From contig CATOTF010000002.1 in the NCBI GenBank assembly GCA_951813045.1, positions 310,001-374,000 on the forward strand: DNA of 64,000 nt. Reading direction: 5' to 3'. Every line of letters begins with the position of its first letter. The stretch's first letter is position 1. The position numbers and the translations under genes were made by a program. This DNA is from an uncultured Rhizobiaceae bacterium. Lineage in GTDB: Bacteria; Pseudomonadota; Alphaproteobacteria; Rhizobiales; Rhizobiaceae. Below the pieces are notes generated by a model that was given only the letters and a program-made list of their open reading frames with translations, was not told the origin of the DNA and did not search any database. This document shows, piece by piece, positions 30,289 through 39,450 of the stretch.

Positions 30289-31377
30289 ATGAAACTCACT
30301 AAACTTCTTGCAAGCACCGCCGTTGGCGCTGCGATTGCTCTTGGTTCTGTTGCCGCACATGCTGCCGGTGACCTGACCGTCGTATCCTGGGGTGGTGCTT
30401 ACACCAAGTCCCAGGTTGAAGCTTATCACAAGCCCTATATCGCCAAGACCGGCGCCAACATTAAATCTGAAGATTACAACGGCGGTATCGCTGAGATTAA
30501 AGCTCAGGTTGAAGCCGGCAATGTAACCTGGGACATTGTTGATGTTGAATTGTCCGACGCCATCCGCGCCTGTGACGAAGGCCTGTTGGAAACAATCGAC
30601 CATTCATCACTACCAGCCGGAGACGACGGTACACCAGCTACAGACGACTTCCTTGCAGGTACATTGTATGACTGTGCTGTTGCAAACATCGTATGGTCAA
30701 CCATTTTTGCCTATGACAAAACCAAGATAGAAAACGGCCCAAAGACAATGGCTGATTTCTTTGACCTGGGTAAATTCCCCGGCAAGCGTGGCCTTCGTAA
30801 AGGTGCTAAAGTGAACCTTGAGTTTGCATTGATCGCTGACGGTGTTGCGGCTGCTGACGTCTATAAAGTCATGGAGACACCGGAGGGTATCGACCGTGCA
30901 TTTGCCAAGCTCGATACCATCAAGAAAGATGTTGTGTGGTGGGAAGCCGGTGCTCAGCCACCACAAATGCTTGCTGATGGCGAAGTTGCCATGACAACCG
31001 CCTATAACGGCCGCGTGTTCAACGCTGTTGCAGGCGAAGGCAAGCCATTTGAAATCGTTTGGGACGGTCAGGTTTGGGATTTGGACCTTTGGGTTATTCC
31101 TAAAGGCGCAAAAAACAAGGACACCGCTTTGGACTTCCTGAAGTTCTCAACTGAGACAAAGCAGCTCGCTGCTCAGGCGTCTTACATTTCTTATGGCCCA
31201 GCACGTAAGTCATCTGCACCACTCGTCGGTAAATTCCACAATAAGGATATCGACATGGGTCCACAGATGCCAACCTCTCCGGCTAACCTTGCAAATGCTG
31301 TACAGAACAACTTTGAGTTCTGGGCAGATAATGCAGACCAGTTGAACGAGCGTTTCAACGCTTGGTTGGCTAAATAA
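30289..31377 (+). CDS. Spermidine/putrescine-type ABC transporter substrate-binding protein
   Basis: A 362-residue periplasmic binding protein with a signal peptide of about 25 residues ending AAHA. The mature start DLTVVSWGGAYTKSQ and motifs such as WDIVDVELSDAIRACDEG and TTAYNGRVF belong to the PotD/PotF/AfuA-like cluster D proteins. It captures the substrate and delivers it to the permeases. Agmatinase upstream makes a polyamine likely, though opines or other cationic compounds are possible. GGGAG precedes the ATG. A strong hairpin after the stop probably keeps its mRNA more abundant than that of the permeases. Confidence 0.88.
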   Translation: MKLTKLLASTAVGAAIALGSVAAHAAGDLTVVSWGGAYTKSQVEAYHKPYIAKTGANIKSEDYNGGIAEIKAQVEAGNVTWDIVDVELSDAIRACDEGLLETIDHSSLPAGDDGTPATDDFLAGTLYDCAVANIVWSTIFAYDKTKIENGPKTMADFFDLGKFPGKRGLRKGAKVNLEFALIADGVAAADVYKVMETPEGIDRAFAKLDTIKKDVVWWEAGAQPPQMLADGEVAMTTAYNGRVFNAVAGEGKPFEIVWDGQVWDLDLWVIPKGAKNKDTALDFLKFSTETKQLAAQASYISYGPARKSSAPLVGKFHNKDIDMGPQMPTSPANLANAVQNNFEFWADNADQLNERFNAWLAK

Positions 31378-31393
31378 GTTTCGGTTATTGAGA

Positions 31394-31423
31394 GGCGCGG
31401 TGAGCAATCACCGCGCCTTTTTT
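31394..31423 (+). terminator. Intrinsic terminator/attenuator after binding-protein gene
   Basis: A perfect 10-bp stem, GGCGCGGTGA pairing with TCACCGCGCC around a GCAA tetraloop, followed by six T. It lies 17 bases after the binding-protein stop and 35 bases before the first permease start. It should end most transcripts after the binding protein and let some read through, and the stem also protects the upstream mRNA 3' end. Confidence 0.88.
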
Positions 31424-31457
31424 AAACAATTTCGCATTGGGAACGGATCAACTCAAT

Positions 31458-32744
31458 ATGACAGACGTTGCAATGAGTGCTCCAACTAACCATGCCCCTC
31501 TGATCGCCGCTGACGGAGTGCCACTCAAACTGAAACTGGCACGCACCACCCGGCGCATGAAATGGCGGGCGTTCCTGCTGACAGTGCCGTTGGTACTTTT
31601 CCTGCTCATTGCGTTTGTCATGCCAATTGGGGAAATGCTCTACCGGTCCATGCACAACCCGACTGGTTCTAACGTTATGCCACAATTCTCTGTGGCAATT
31701 CAGGACTGGGATGGGGAGGGGTTACCCTCCGAAGAAATTTTCAAAATATTTGTTGAGGACATGACTGCCGCCAAGAAAAACCGTGAAGTGGGTAAAACCA
31801 TCGGTAATCTGGCGACCCGCGTAAATTATGAAATACCGGGTTCAAGAAGTTTGTTTACAAGAACCGCCCGTAAGACAAAAAACATCAAAGAAGGGCCGTA
31901 TAAAGAAGCGCTTCTCGCCCTCGACCAAAAATGGGAAAACCCGGTTTTATGGCGTACACTGCAGCGTGTATCTAAAGACTATACACTGGCATTCTATCTC
32001 GCAGCAACAGACCGTAAATACGCTGAAAACGGCGATATTGTTTCTGCCGACCCACTGTATCAGATTTATCTACCCATCCTGTTCAAAACGATCTGGATGT
32101 CGGCTCTGATCACTCTGTTCTGTTTTATTATTGCCTATCCCGTTAGTTACCTGCTTTCGACACTGCCGTTGCGCACATCAAATCTGTTGATGATCCTGGT
32201 ACTTCTGCCATTTTGGACGTCGCTTCTTGTGCGTACATCTGCATGGATTGCGATGCTCCAAACCCAGGGCGTCATTAACAACATCATGGTTTATCTCGGT
32301 GTTATCACGGACGAGAGCCGTATTCAGATGATCTATAATTTGACGGGAACGATTATCGCAATGGTGCATATATTGCTGCCATTTATGATCCTTCCGCTTT
32401 ATTCGGTGATGAAAACAATACCGCCAACTTATATGCGTGCGGCCCGTTCGATGGGGGCAAGCGGGACATATTCGTTCATCAAAGTGTATTTCCCGCAAAC
32501 GATTCCAGGGATTGCCGCAGGTACACTTTTGGTTTTCATTTTGGCTATCGGTTACTACATTACGCCGGCACTGGTGGGCGGCAGCGATGGCCTCCTGATA
32601 TCAAACCTGATCGCGGACCATATTAAGAAAACATTGAATTGGTCCTTGGGCGCGGCGCTTGGAACAATTCTTCTGGTCGTCGTTTTGGTCTTCTACTGGA
32701 TTTACAACAAACTTGTCGGTGTCGACAATCTGAAGTTCGGGTAG
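31458..32744 (+). CDS. Spermidine/putrescine-type ABC transporter permease (PotB-like, enlarged loop)
   Basis: About 428 residues from the ATG at 31458; a TTG at 31437 would add seven. A first membrane segment (about residues 38-62, RAFLLTVPLVLFLLIAFVMP) is followed by roughly 115 charged residues. The permease core then begins near LPILFKTIWMSALITLFCF and includes the EAA-like loop RAARSMGASGTYSFIKVYFP that contacts the ATPase. Typical PotB proteins have 275-300 residues, so the large periplasmic loop after the first helix is the extra part. It probably pairs with the downstream permease in the inner membrane. The spacing of 6 bases to the next gene indicates co-transcription. Confidence 0.85.
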   Translation: MTDVAMSAPTNHAPLIAADGVPLKLKLARTTRRMKWRAFLLTVPLVLFLLIAFVMPIGEMLYRSMHNPTGSNVMPQFSVAIQDWDGEGLPSEEIFKIFVEDMTAAKKNREVGKTIGNLATRVNYEIPGSRSLFTRTARKTKNIKEGPYKEALLALDQKWENPVLWRTLQRVSKDYTLAFYLAATDRKYAENGDIVSADPLYQIYLPILFKTIWMSALITLFCFIIAYPVSYLLSTLPLRTSNLLMILVLLPFWTSLLVRTSAWIAMLQTQGVINNIMVYLGVITDESRIQMIYNLTGTIIAMVHILLPFMILPLYSVMKTIPPTYMRAARSMGASGTYSFIKVYFPQTIPGIAAGTLLVFILAIGYYITPALVGGSDGLLISNLIADHIKKTLNWSLGAALGTILLVVVLVFYWIYNKLVGVDNLKFG

Positions 32745-32750
32745 CGCATC

Positions 32751-33818
32751 ATGTTAGAAAAGACAAAGACACCCGGTTTTATTGCGCTCTTGGTTGCAAC
32801 CCTATTGTTCCTGATCCTCACCCGCTCGTTTGCGGGAACATTCGGTTTCCTCATTGTTTTCGGTATCCCCTATTTTGCGATGAATGATCTGCCGCCCTAT
32901 GCGACTCTTCAGGAAAAGATTGGCAAATATGCCTTCCTGTCGGTGTGCACCATCATTTTTATATTTCTGATCCTTCCAATTCTTGTGATTATTCCGCTGT
33001 CATTTAATGCGGAGCCGTATTTCACCTTCACAGAAGGAATGATGGCGCTTGATCCATCAGCATATTCGGCCCGTTGGTATGCAGATATTCTGCGTTTCGG
33101 CATGACAGATCCTGATGGCACGGAAAACTGGTGGAATGACATGTGGAACAATGCGACGTGGATACGAGCAATGCGCAATTCGTTCTTCTTGGCACTGGTG
33201 TCCACCTTGCTCGCCGTTGTGTTCGGCACATTGGCCGCATTGGGCCTGTCGCGCCCCGAAATGCCTTTCCGTTCCTTGATAACCAGTCTGTTGATCTCAC
33301 CGATGATCGTTCCCCTGGTGATTACCGCAACCGGGATGTTTTTCTTCTACGGAAGAACAATGCAGGGAATTATCCCAGGCTATGAAAATGGATTGGCGCA
33401 AACCTATCTTGGCCTCACATTGGCCCATGCCACGCTCGGCGTGCCATTTGTCATTATCACAGTAACGGCGACCCTTTCCGGGTTTGACCGATCATTGATA
33501 CGTGCATCACAGGGATTGGGTGCGAATGGATGGACGACCTTTACAAAGGTCATCATGCCATTGATTACGCCGGGTATGATCTCCGGTGCGCTGTTTGCTT
33601 TCATTACATCGTTGGATGAAGTTGTAGCTGTTATCTTTCTGGCCGATGTCGATCAACGTACAATCCCGCGCCAGATGTTCTCTGGCTTGAGAGAGCAGAT
33701 CAGCCCCACCATTCTGGCGGTTGCCACCATATTGGTCCTGATGTCCATCGCTTTGCTCACAACCGTAGAACTCCTGCGCCGACGTTCTGAACGGTTGCGT
33801 GGCCTGTCTCCAGGATAA
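32751..33818 (+). CDS. Spermidine/putrescine-type ABC transporter permease (PotC-like)
   Basis: A 355-residue membrane protein with about eight segments: two near the N-terminus (residues 7-45), one at 60-85, then the five-helix permease core from about 145. The ATPase-coupling loop RASQGLGANGWTTFTKVIMP is present, as is the typical C-terminal ISGALFAFITSLDEVVAVIFL. It is the second channel subunit of the polyamine-type importer and is longer than E. coli PotC by about 90 N-terminal residues. It is followed after seven bases by a VWA-like gene on the same strand. Confidence 0.87.
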   Translation: MLEKTKTPGFIALLVATLLFLILTRSFAGTFGFLIVFGIPYFAMNDLPPYATLQEKIGKYAFLSVCTIIFIFLILPILVIIPLSFNAEPYFTFTEGMMALDPSAYSARWYADILRFGMTDPDGTENWWNDMWNNATWIRAMRNSFFLALVSTLLAVVFGTLAALGLSRPEMPFRSLITSLLISPMIVPLVITATGMFFFYGRTMQGIIPGYENGLAQTYLGLTLAHATLGVPFVIITVTATLSGFDRSLIRASQGLGANGWTTFTKVIMPLITPGMISGALFAFITSLDEVVAVIFLADVDQRTIPRQMFSGLREQISPTILAVATILVLMSIALLTTVELLRRRSERLRGLSPG

Positions 33819-33825
33819 TTGAATA

Positions 33826-34563
33826 ATGAGGCTGCGCTGGATTGGTTTGGTTTTAGCGAGCGTGCTCGCAACACTAACCGCCAGCGCCCAGAACGCCCGG
33901 TCCGACCTTAATCTCGTTGTCGCCATGGATTGTTCATGGAGCGTGAATGGTGCTGAATTCGCCCTTCAAATTGGTGGTATAGCGTCTGCATTTTCTGACC
34001 CGTTTATTATCAAAGCCATCGAAGACGGTCGCTATGGCCGTATCAACGTTCTCCTGGTGCAGTGGTCTGAATCAGGCAGGCAGGCAATTGCCCTCCCGTG
34101 GACGACGATATCTAATGGATCGGATGCTATCCGTTATGCCAGTCAGGTTATTTCAACCGACAGAAAGATGGCAGCGGGAGGCACATCAATTGTCGGCGCC
34201 CTGAGATTTTCACAGGAGGCCTTTGCGTCCGCGCCGGGTGATGCGGAGCGTAACATTATCGATGTGATTGTAGATGGTGAAAACAATCAGGGGGGCCGTG
34301 TTGAAGATATGCGCGATGCGGTCATTTCGACAGGTACTGTGATCAACGCCCTTGGCGTGGTCAATGAGGTCAGCTATCTGCACCATTATTTGCGTAATCG
34401 GGTGATCGGCGGGCAAAGTGCATTTGTTGAAAAAGCTGCTGACTACAGGGATTTCAGCCGTGCATTTGCCCGAAAATTGTTACGCGAGATCAAAGGCCAG
34501 CATTTCAGTAGTTTGACTGAACGAGATTACGCCCGGCTCCAATCTTCCAAAACGCTGAGATAG
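33826..34563 (+). CDS. DUF1194 protein with von Willebrand factor A-like fold
   Basis: A 245-residue protein with a signal peptide (residues 1-21, ending TASA) and a VWA-like domain. The metal-ion-dependent adhesion site begins DCSWSV (residues 35-40; more usually D-x-S-x-S). GGTSIVGALRFSQ supplies the usual Thr, and VDGENNQGG the later Asp. DUF1194 proteins are common in alphaproteobacteria, are exported, and have no established role. It begins seven bases after the last transporter gene and may be co-transcribed with it. Its 3' end overlaps the convergent CoA-transferase gene by 37 bases. Confidence 0.8.
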   Translation: MRLRWIGLVLASVLATLTASAQNARSDLNLVVAMDCSWSVNGAEFALQIGGIASAFSDPFIIKAIEDGRYGRINVLLVQWSESGRQAIALPWTTISNGSDAIRYASQVISTDRKMAAGGTSIVGALRFSQEAFASAPGDAERNIIDVIVDGENNQGGRVEDMRDAVISTGTVINALGVVNEVSYLHHYLRNRVIGGQSAFVEKAADYRDFSRAFARKLLREIKGQHFSSLTERDYARLQSSKTLR

Positions 34564-35630
34564 TCGACAGGACTTGTGTCTGTTTTAGCGGCAACCGGAG
34601 ATGCTCCGTCAAACCGTGGAGCAGGGGCGGGTTGCACCACACCTTCGATGTTCTGAAACACGTTGCGAGCTTCGTTGTGGGGATGGCTTGCCGCTTCATC
34701 CATCGTCAAAACGGGCGCGACGCAAGCATCGCTACCTTCAAATACGTGCGTCCAGTGTTCCCGCGTTTCCTTCAGGAAGGTTTTCTTTATTAAGTCATGA
34801 ATTTCAGCCCACGCGGTAGAGTCCATCCGCTGACCCAGGACGGAACCATCCAAATTCATTAATGCGAGAAATTCCTGCCAGAAAGGTTCTTCCACCGCAC
34901 CAACCGCCATCCAACCGTCGTCTGACGTTTCGTAGGTTCCGTAGAAAGGTGCGCCACCGTCCAACAGATTATTGCCGCGCCCACCGGCCCACAGCCCCTG
35001 TGCCTTAAGCGAATAGGGCATGGTCATCAGGAGTGCTGTGCCTTCAACCATCGCAGCATCAATGACGGTGCCTTTGCCAGACAGTTTTGCGGGCAGGAGC
35101 GCGGCGCAAATACCATAGGCCATCAACATGCCGCCGCCGCCAAAATCTCCAACAAGGTTCATCGGGGGCACCGGGCCTGACTCTCTTGTTCCAACTGCAT
35201 CCAGTGCGCCGGTGATAGCAATGTAATTGATGTCATGGCCCGCACAATTTGCCAGCGGTCCGTCCTGACCCCAACCTGTCATCCGCCCGTAGACCAATGC
35301 AGGGTTTCGTTCGTGGCATTCAACTGGCCCCAACCCAAGGCGTTCAGTAACCCCTGGCCTAAAACCTTCGATAAGCACATCAGCTTTTGCAATCAGATCG
35401 AGAGCCCGTTCGGCATGGTCACGCTTCTTTAGGTCAAGTTCGATCTTGCGCCTGCCGCGCAACATCGGATCCATGTCAAAGTGGGATGTACCGACATTGC
35501 GTCCCCCCGGTTTTTCAATCCGGATAACATCAGCTCCATGATCGGCAAGCATCATGGCGGCAAACGGACCGGGTCCAATCGACGCTAGTTCTACAACCCT
35601 GATACCGTCAAGCGGCTTGCCTTCAAGCAT
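34527..35630 (-). CDS. CaiB/BaiF family CoA-transferase (acyl-CoA racemase-like)
   Basis: About 367 residues from the ATG at 35630. It begins LDGIRVVELASIGPGPFAAMMLADHGADVIRIE, the CoA-binding N-terminus of family III CoA-transferases; FRPGVTERLGLGP and the GHDINY catalytic-Asp region follow, with YGRMTGWGQDGPLAN before it. The GHDINYIA form is typical of alpha-methylacyl-CoA racemase homologues. The ATG overlaps the stop of the GlxA-type regulator gene by eight bases, so regulator and enzyme are coupled. Substrates could include carnitine derivatives or branched acyl-CoAs; sequence alone does not decide. Confidence 0.85.
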   Translation of the reverse strand: MLEGKPLDGIRVVELASIGPGPFAAMMLADHGADVIRIEKPGGRNVGTSHFDMDPMLRGRRKIELDLKKRDHAERALDLIAKADVLIEGFRPGVTERLGLGPVECHERNPALVYGRMTGWGQDGPLANCAGHDINYIAITGALDAVGTRESGPVPPMNLVGDFGGGGMLMAYGICAALLPAKLSGKGTVIDAAMVEGTALLMTMPYSLKAQGLWAGGRGNNLLDGGAPFYGTYETSDDGWMAVGAVEEPFWQEFLALMNLDGSVLGQRMDSTAWAEIHDLIKKTFLKETREHWTHVFEGSDACVAPVLTMDEAASHPHNEARNVFQNIEGVVQPAPAPRFDGASPVAAKTDTSPVDYLSVLEDWSRA

Positions 35631-36606
35631 TGGCGCGTCTTTCTTCAGAAGGTGAGCAGCCGAAGTGATTGCGGTAGCTTTGGGCAAAATAGGAGTGGGA
35701 TGTAAAGCCGGTTGAAAGCGCCACATCCAGAATTGGCGCGTTGGTGTGGCGCAATAACTCTCGCGCCCGTTCCAACCGTACGCTCATGTAATAGCGTCCT
35801 GGCGTGCAGGAGAGATGACGCAGAAACAGCCGTTCAACCTGCCGCAGCGACAGGCTTACCCGCCTGGCAATTTCCAACGCCGATAGTGGCTCTTCCAGAT
35901 GTTCAGCCATCAGTTCAACCGCTTTTTGCAGCTTTTCCGATTTCCCCGACAGGTCCCGTTCCGGCCCAACCCGTTGGCGGTCCATATTTGTGCGGATACG
36001 TTCGTGCTGGAATTGATTTGCAACTTCATTTGCAACGTGGGCGCCAAAATCTTCAGAAACAATGTGCAACATCAGGTCAATGGACGTCGTGCCACCTGCG
36101 GAAGTGTAGCGATTACGGTCGACTTCAAACACATGGCCAGTACAGTTCGCATCTGGATAGGATTCCTGAAAAGAAGCCCTGTTCTCCCAGTGAATCGTGC
36201 AATCATACCCGTTTAATAACCCAGCTTGACCCAAGATATGTGTGCCTACGGATAGACCGCCCACAGCACCGCCTTTTCGGACACGTTCGCGCAGTTTTGC
36301 AAGCATATGGTTTTTGCCCGGCACATCCACCCGCATTCCAGCGCAGACAAACAAAATGTCGCATTTGGGTATGTTATCAATGCTGTAGTTGACTGCCAGT
36401 TCCATGCCGTTAGATGCCGTTACCGGATTTCCGTCAAGTGAAACAAGACTCCATCTGTAGTATTTCGATGCTGCCATGCGGTTTGCTGAACGCAGGGGGT
36501 CCATGGCAGCAGCAAGACATAGCATCGAGAATTGATCGACAACCAGAAAAGCCAGATGCCGATGTTCATCGTCTGATAGGTTAGAAATCGCGTCCATCTG
36601 ATTCAT
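35623..36606 (-). CDS. GlxA-family transcriptional regulator (AraC HTH with DJ-1/PfpI domain)
   Basis: A 327-residue regulator. Residues about 15-185 form a DJ-1/PfpI-like sensor domain (LVVDQFSMLCLAAAMDPLRSAN, LFVCAGMR, GGLSVGTHILGQAGLL). The C-terminal 100 residues form an AraC-type double HTH (LSALEIARRVSLSLRQVERLF, LRHTNAPILDVALSTGF). Regulators of this class (GbdR, CdhR, SouR, ArgR types) control catabolism of glycine betaine, carnitine, sarcosine and arginine. With sarcosine oxidase and folD a kilobase away, a role in methylated-amine catabolism is a reasonable inference. It is co-transcribed with the downstream CoA-transferase. Confidence 0.87.
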   Translation of the reverse strand: MNQMDAISNLSDDEHRHLAFLVVDQFSMLCLAAAMDPLRSANRMAASKYYRWSLVSLDGNPVTASNGMELAVNYSIDNIPKCDILFVCAGMRVDVPGKNHMLAKLRERVRKGGAVGGLSVGTHILGQAGLLNGYDCTIHWENRASFQESYPDANCTGHVFEVDRNRYTSAGGTTSIDLMLHIVSEDFGAHVANEVANQFQHERIRTNMDRQRVGPERDLSGKSEKLQKAVELMAEHLEEPLSALEIARRVSLSLRQVERLFLRHLSCTPGRYYMSVRLERARELLRHTNAPILDVALSTGFTSHSYFAQSYRNHFGCSPSEERRANA

Positions 36607-36728
36607 CTTTCATACGGTGCGTTTCAGCTTGTTTCCTAGCGATCAGGTAGAGTTATCTCATCGATAGAAAAGTGCCTTAAAACAAATAATGCAACAAGGA
36701 AGTTGAACGTACCCGGACAAAATTTGCT

Positions 36729-37637
36729 CTAGAACTGAGGTACGTCGCGGCCCGCGCTACGACAGGCTGATGTGAATGTATTGGCCATCAGGAGGGCAAT
36801 TGTCATGGGCCCTACACCGCCGGGTACCGGCGTTGCGAAAGCAGCGTTTTCCAGTGCTCCTTCATAATCCACATCTCCGGTCAGGCGTGTTTTTCCGTCG
36901 CCGCGCTCCGGTGCGTCCACCCGGTTGATGCCCACATCAATGACGGTTGCACCGGGTTTGATCCAGTCGGCTTTCACCATTTCCGGACGGCCCACGGCTG
37001 CAACAACGATATCGGCAGTGCGTGCAAGACCGGAAAGGTCTTTTGTTCGGCTATGAGCAATCGTGACCGTACAATTTGCCGCCAACAGGAGGTTAGCCAT
37101 CGGTTTGCCAACAATATTGGACCGGCCGATGACAACGGCGTTCAGACCAGACAGATCATCCCCCAACACGCGTCGGATGAGGATCATGGAACCGGCAGGT
37201 GTGCAGGGCACAAATGCCGAGGATAGATCGCCCGTGCCGAGTTTACCAACATTGGTGTAGTGAAAGCCATCCACGTCCTTGTCGGCTGCTATGGTTTGGA
37301 TGACTTTATTCTCATCGATATGGTCGGGTAGGGGGAGTTGGACCAGAATACCGTGAATGGCCGGGTCTTCGTTTAAGTCACGCACATACTGCAGCACGTC
37401 CCTTTCTGAAGTATCGGTCGGCAAAGTGTGTTGCACCGAATGAAACCCGCATTCCTTGGCTTTTTTGCCTTTTGACGCCACATAAACCTGGCTTGCCGGC
37501 TCTTCACCCACGATAATGACCGCGAGACCGGGTATTACACCCGTTTCGTCGATGAGTTTCTTCGTCTCTTGCGCTACTTTCGCTACAACATCAGCGGACA
37601 CAAGTTTACCGTCGATACGTTTTCCGGAATCATCCAT
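36729..37637 (-). CDS. folD: Bifunctional methylenetetrahydrofolate dehydrogenase / methenyl-THF cyclohydrolase
   Basis: A 302-residue enzyme that oxidises 5,10-methylene-THF with NADP+ and hydrolyses the product to 10-formyl-THF. The catalytic Lys is in [26 protein letters not shown] and DKDVDGFH are the folate-site motifs, and [15 protein letters not shown] is the Rossmann motif. The ATG at 37637 has AGGAG ten bases upstream. It diverges from the soxBDAG operon across 260 bases. Sarcosine oxidase makes methylene-THF from THF, so FolD takes its product directly; such pairing recurs in alphaproteobacteria. Confidence 0.95.
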   Translation of the reverse strand: MDDSGKRIDGKLVSADVVAKVAQETKKLIDETGVIPGLAVIIVGEEPASQVYVASKGKKAKECGFHSVQHTLPTDTSERDVLQYVRDLNEDPAIHGILVQLPLPDHIDENKVIQTIAADKDVDGFHYTNVGKLGTGDLSSAFVPCTPAGSMILIRRVLGDDLSGLNAVVIGRSNIVGKPMANLLLAANCTVTIAHSRTKDLSGLARTADIVVAAVGRPEMVKADWIKPGATVIDVGINRVDAPERGDGKTRLTGDVDYEGALENAAFATPVPGGVGPMTIALLMANTFTSACRSAGRDVPQF

Positions 37638-37898
37638 GGTCGCGTTACTCCTGATGTGCGACTTTTCTTTGAATTTTATCTCTGTCAAATTTTTGAATTT
37701 GCGCAAGCGAATTCTTGCTAAACGGCAACAATAATTTGGGGCATAAAATACAACGGCATATGTGCGGAAATCAGAAAATAAAAATTATTCGTATTTGCGA
37801 TCGCGTCGCCTTGTCATAAGCTTTATGGCGAGAAAACGACAGGCTCGGGTTGCGGCGATATTAGGGTGCACCTGTCTGACCATCGAAAGTGAATCAAA

Positions 37899-39167
37899 AT
37901 GCGGTATTCCGCCTTTGCAATTCTAAAAAATGCGCTTCGCGGTAACCGCGATTGGACACCCGCATGGCGGAAACCCGAACCAAAATCCAAATATGATGTG
38001 ATCATCATCGGCGGTGGTGGCCATGGCCTTTCGACCGCATTTTACTTGGCAAGCGTCCACGGCATCACCAATGTTGCCGTTATCGAAAAAGGATATTTGG
38101 GCTCTGGTAACGTTGGCCGAAATACAACGATTGTGCGTTCCAACTATCGGTTGACACCAAATAGCCGATTTTATGAAAAATCCATGGAATTGTGGCGGGA
38201 GCTCTCCCATACGCTCAATTACAACGTGATGTTTTCACCGCGGGGCGTATTGAACCTTGCCCATAACCCCGGCCAGATGGATACGATGGCTGAACGGGGA
38301 AATCAGATGCGGCTTATGGGCGTGCGGTCTGAACTGCTCGACCGTGATCAGGTGGCGCGGTTAAATCCGGGATTGGATGTATCCGGTTCGGCCCGTTTCC
38401 CCATTGAAGGTGGATTGTTACAACCGGACGCAGGAAATGCCCGTCACGATGCTGTGGCCTGGGGTTATGCCCGTGGTGCCGATCAACTGGGTGTTGATCT
38501 GCTTGAGGGCACTGAGGTCGTGGACTTTTTGAAAGAAGGTGACACTATTGTCGGCGTTGAAGTGATGCGCAACGGAGAACGGTCGGAAATCCGCGCTGAA
38601 AAAACCGGTGTTGCGGTGGCCGGTAATACCGGCCGCGTTATGAAAATGGCGGGTGTCGACCACCTTCCAATCGAATCGACTGTTCTTCAGGCATTTGTGT
38701 CTGAAAGCATCAAGCCTATCATTCCCAATGTGGTTACATTCGGGGCGGGGCATCTTTATGTCTCACAGTCTGACAAAGGCGGTTTGGTTTTCGGTGGAAA
38801 TATTGATTATTACAATTCCTATGCCCAACGGGGGAACCTGCCGGTGTGGGAGGAAGTGACCAGCGAACTTGTTGCCATGTTCCCGAATTTCGCTCGGCTT
38901 CGGCTGTTACGTTCCTGGGGTGGTGTCATGGATATGTCGATGGATGGGTCACCGATCATTACTACCGGTCCATTGCCGGGAATGTACCTCAACGCCGGCT
39001 GGTGTTATGGCGGTTTCAAGGCAACACCCGCCAGCGGCTGGTGTTTTGCGCACACAATTGCCAATGATAAAGCCCATAATCTGAATGCTTTGTTCACCCT
39101 TGAACGTTTCAAGGACGGCAACCCGATCGACGAGTTGGGCGCTGGCCCAACACCCTGGTATCATTAG
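37899..39167 (+). CDS. soxB: Sarcosine oxidase subunit beta
   Basis: A 422-residue flavoprotein subunit of heterotetrameric sarcosine oxidase, which converts sarcosine, O2 and THF to glycine, H2O2 and methylene-THF. The FAD-binding loop is VIIIGGGGHGLSTAFYLA near residues 29-46, followed by EKGYLGSGNVGRNTT, whose shape is typical of SoxB. A C-terminal NAGWCYGGFKATPASGW closes the flavin site. It is the first gene of soxBDAG; the SoxD start follows ten bases after the stop. The upstream intergenic region is AT-rich, but I found no definite operator. Confidence 0.95.
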   Translation: MRYSAFAILKNALRGNRDWTPAWRKPEPKSKYDVIIIGGGGHGLSTAFYLASVHGITNVAVIEKGYLGSGNVGRNTTIVRSNYRLTPNSRFYEKSMELWRELSHTLNYNVMFSPRGVLNLAHNPGQMDTMAERGNQMRLMGVRSELLDRDQVARLNPGLDVSGSARFPIEGGLLQPDAGNARHDAVAWGYARGADQLGVDLLEGTEVVDFLKEGDTIVGVEVMRNGERSEIRAEKTGVAVAGNTGRVMKMAGVDHLPIESTVLQAFVSESIKPIIPNVVTFGAGHLYVSQSDKGGLVFGGNIDYYNSYAQRGNLPVWEEVTSELVAMFPNFARLRLLRSWGGVMDMSMDGSPIITTGPLPGMYLNAGWCYGGFKATPASGWCFAHTIANDKAHNLNALFTLERFKDGNPIDELGAGPTPWYH

Positions 39168-39177
39168 GAGCGGTGAA

Positions 39178-39450
39178 ATGAGATTGACCTGCCCCTATTG
39201 TGGTGAACGTGATCATCAGGAATTCACTTATCGAGGTGATGCGTCGGCTCGACGGCCATCGCTCGATAGCCAGTCTATCGATGAGCACAACGCTTATGTT
39301 TTCGACCGGGCGAACCCCGACGGTATCCATCACGAGTTGTGGAACCATACTTCCGGTTGCCGCACCCATGTGGTTGTCGCGCGCAACACAGTGACCCACG
39401 AAATCATATCCTGCGACCCGGTTGGACCATTTGCGAAGGTGATGAAATGA
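39178..39450 (+). CDS. soxD: Sarcosine oxidase subunit delta
   Basis: A 90-residue subunit that binds zinc with CPYCGERDH near the N-terminus (Cys6, Cys9, His13) and a later Cys in TSGCRTHVV. Length and the FTYRGDASARRP segment match SoxD. GGAGCGGTGAA precedes the ATG. The stop overlaps the soxA start (ATGA), which couples subunit production. The small subunit stabilises the heterotetramer. Confidence 0.94.
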   Translation: MRLTCPYCGERDHQEFTYRGDASARRPSLDSQSIDEHNAYVFDRANPDGIHHELWNHTSGCRTHVVVARNTVTHEIISCDPVGPFAKVMK

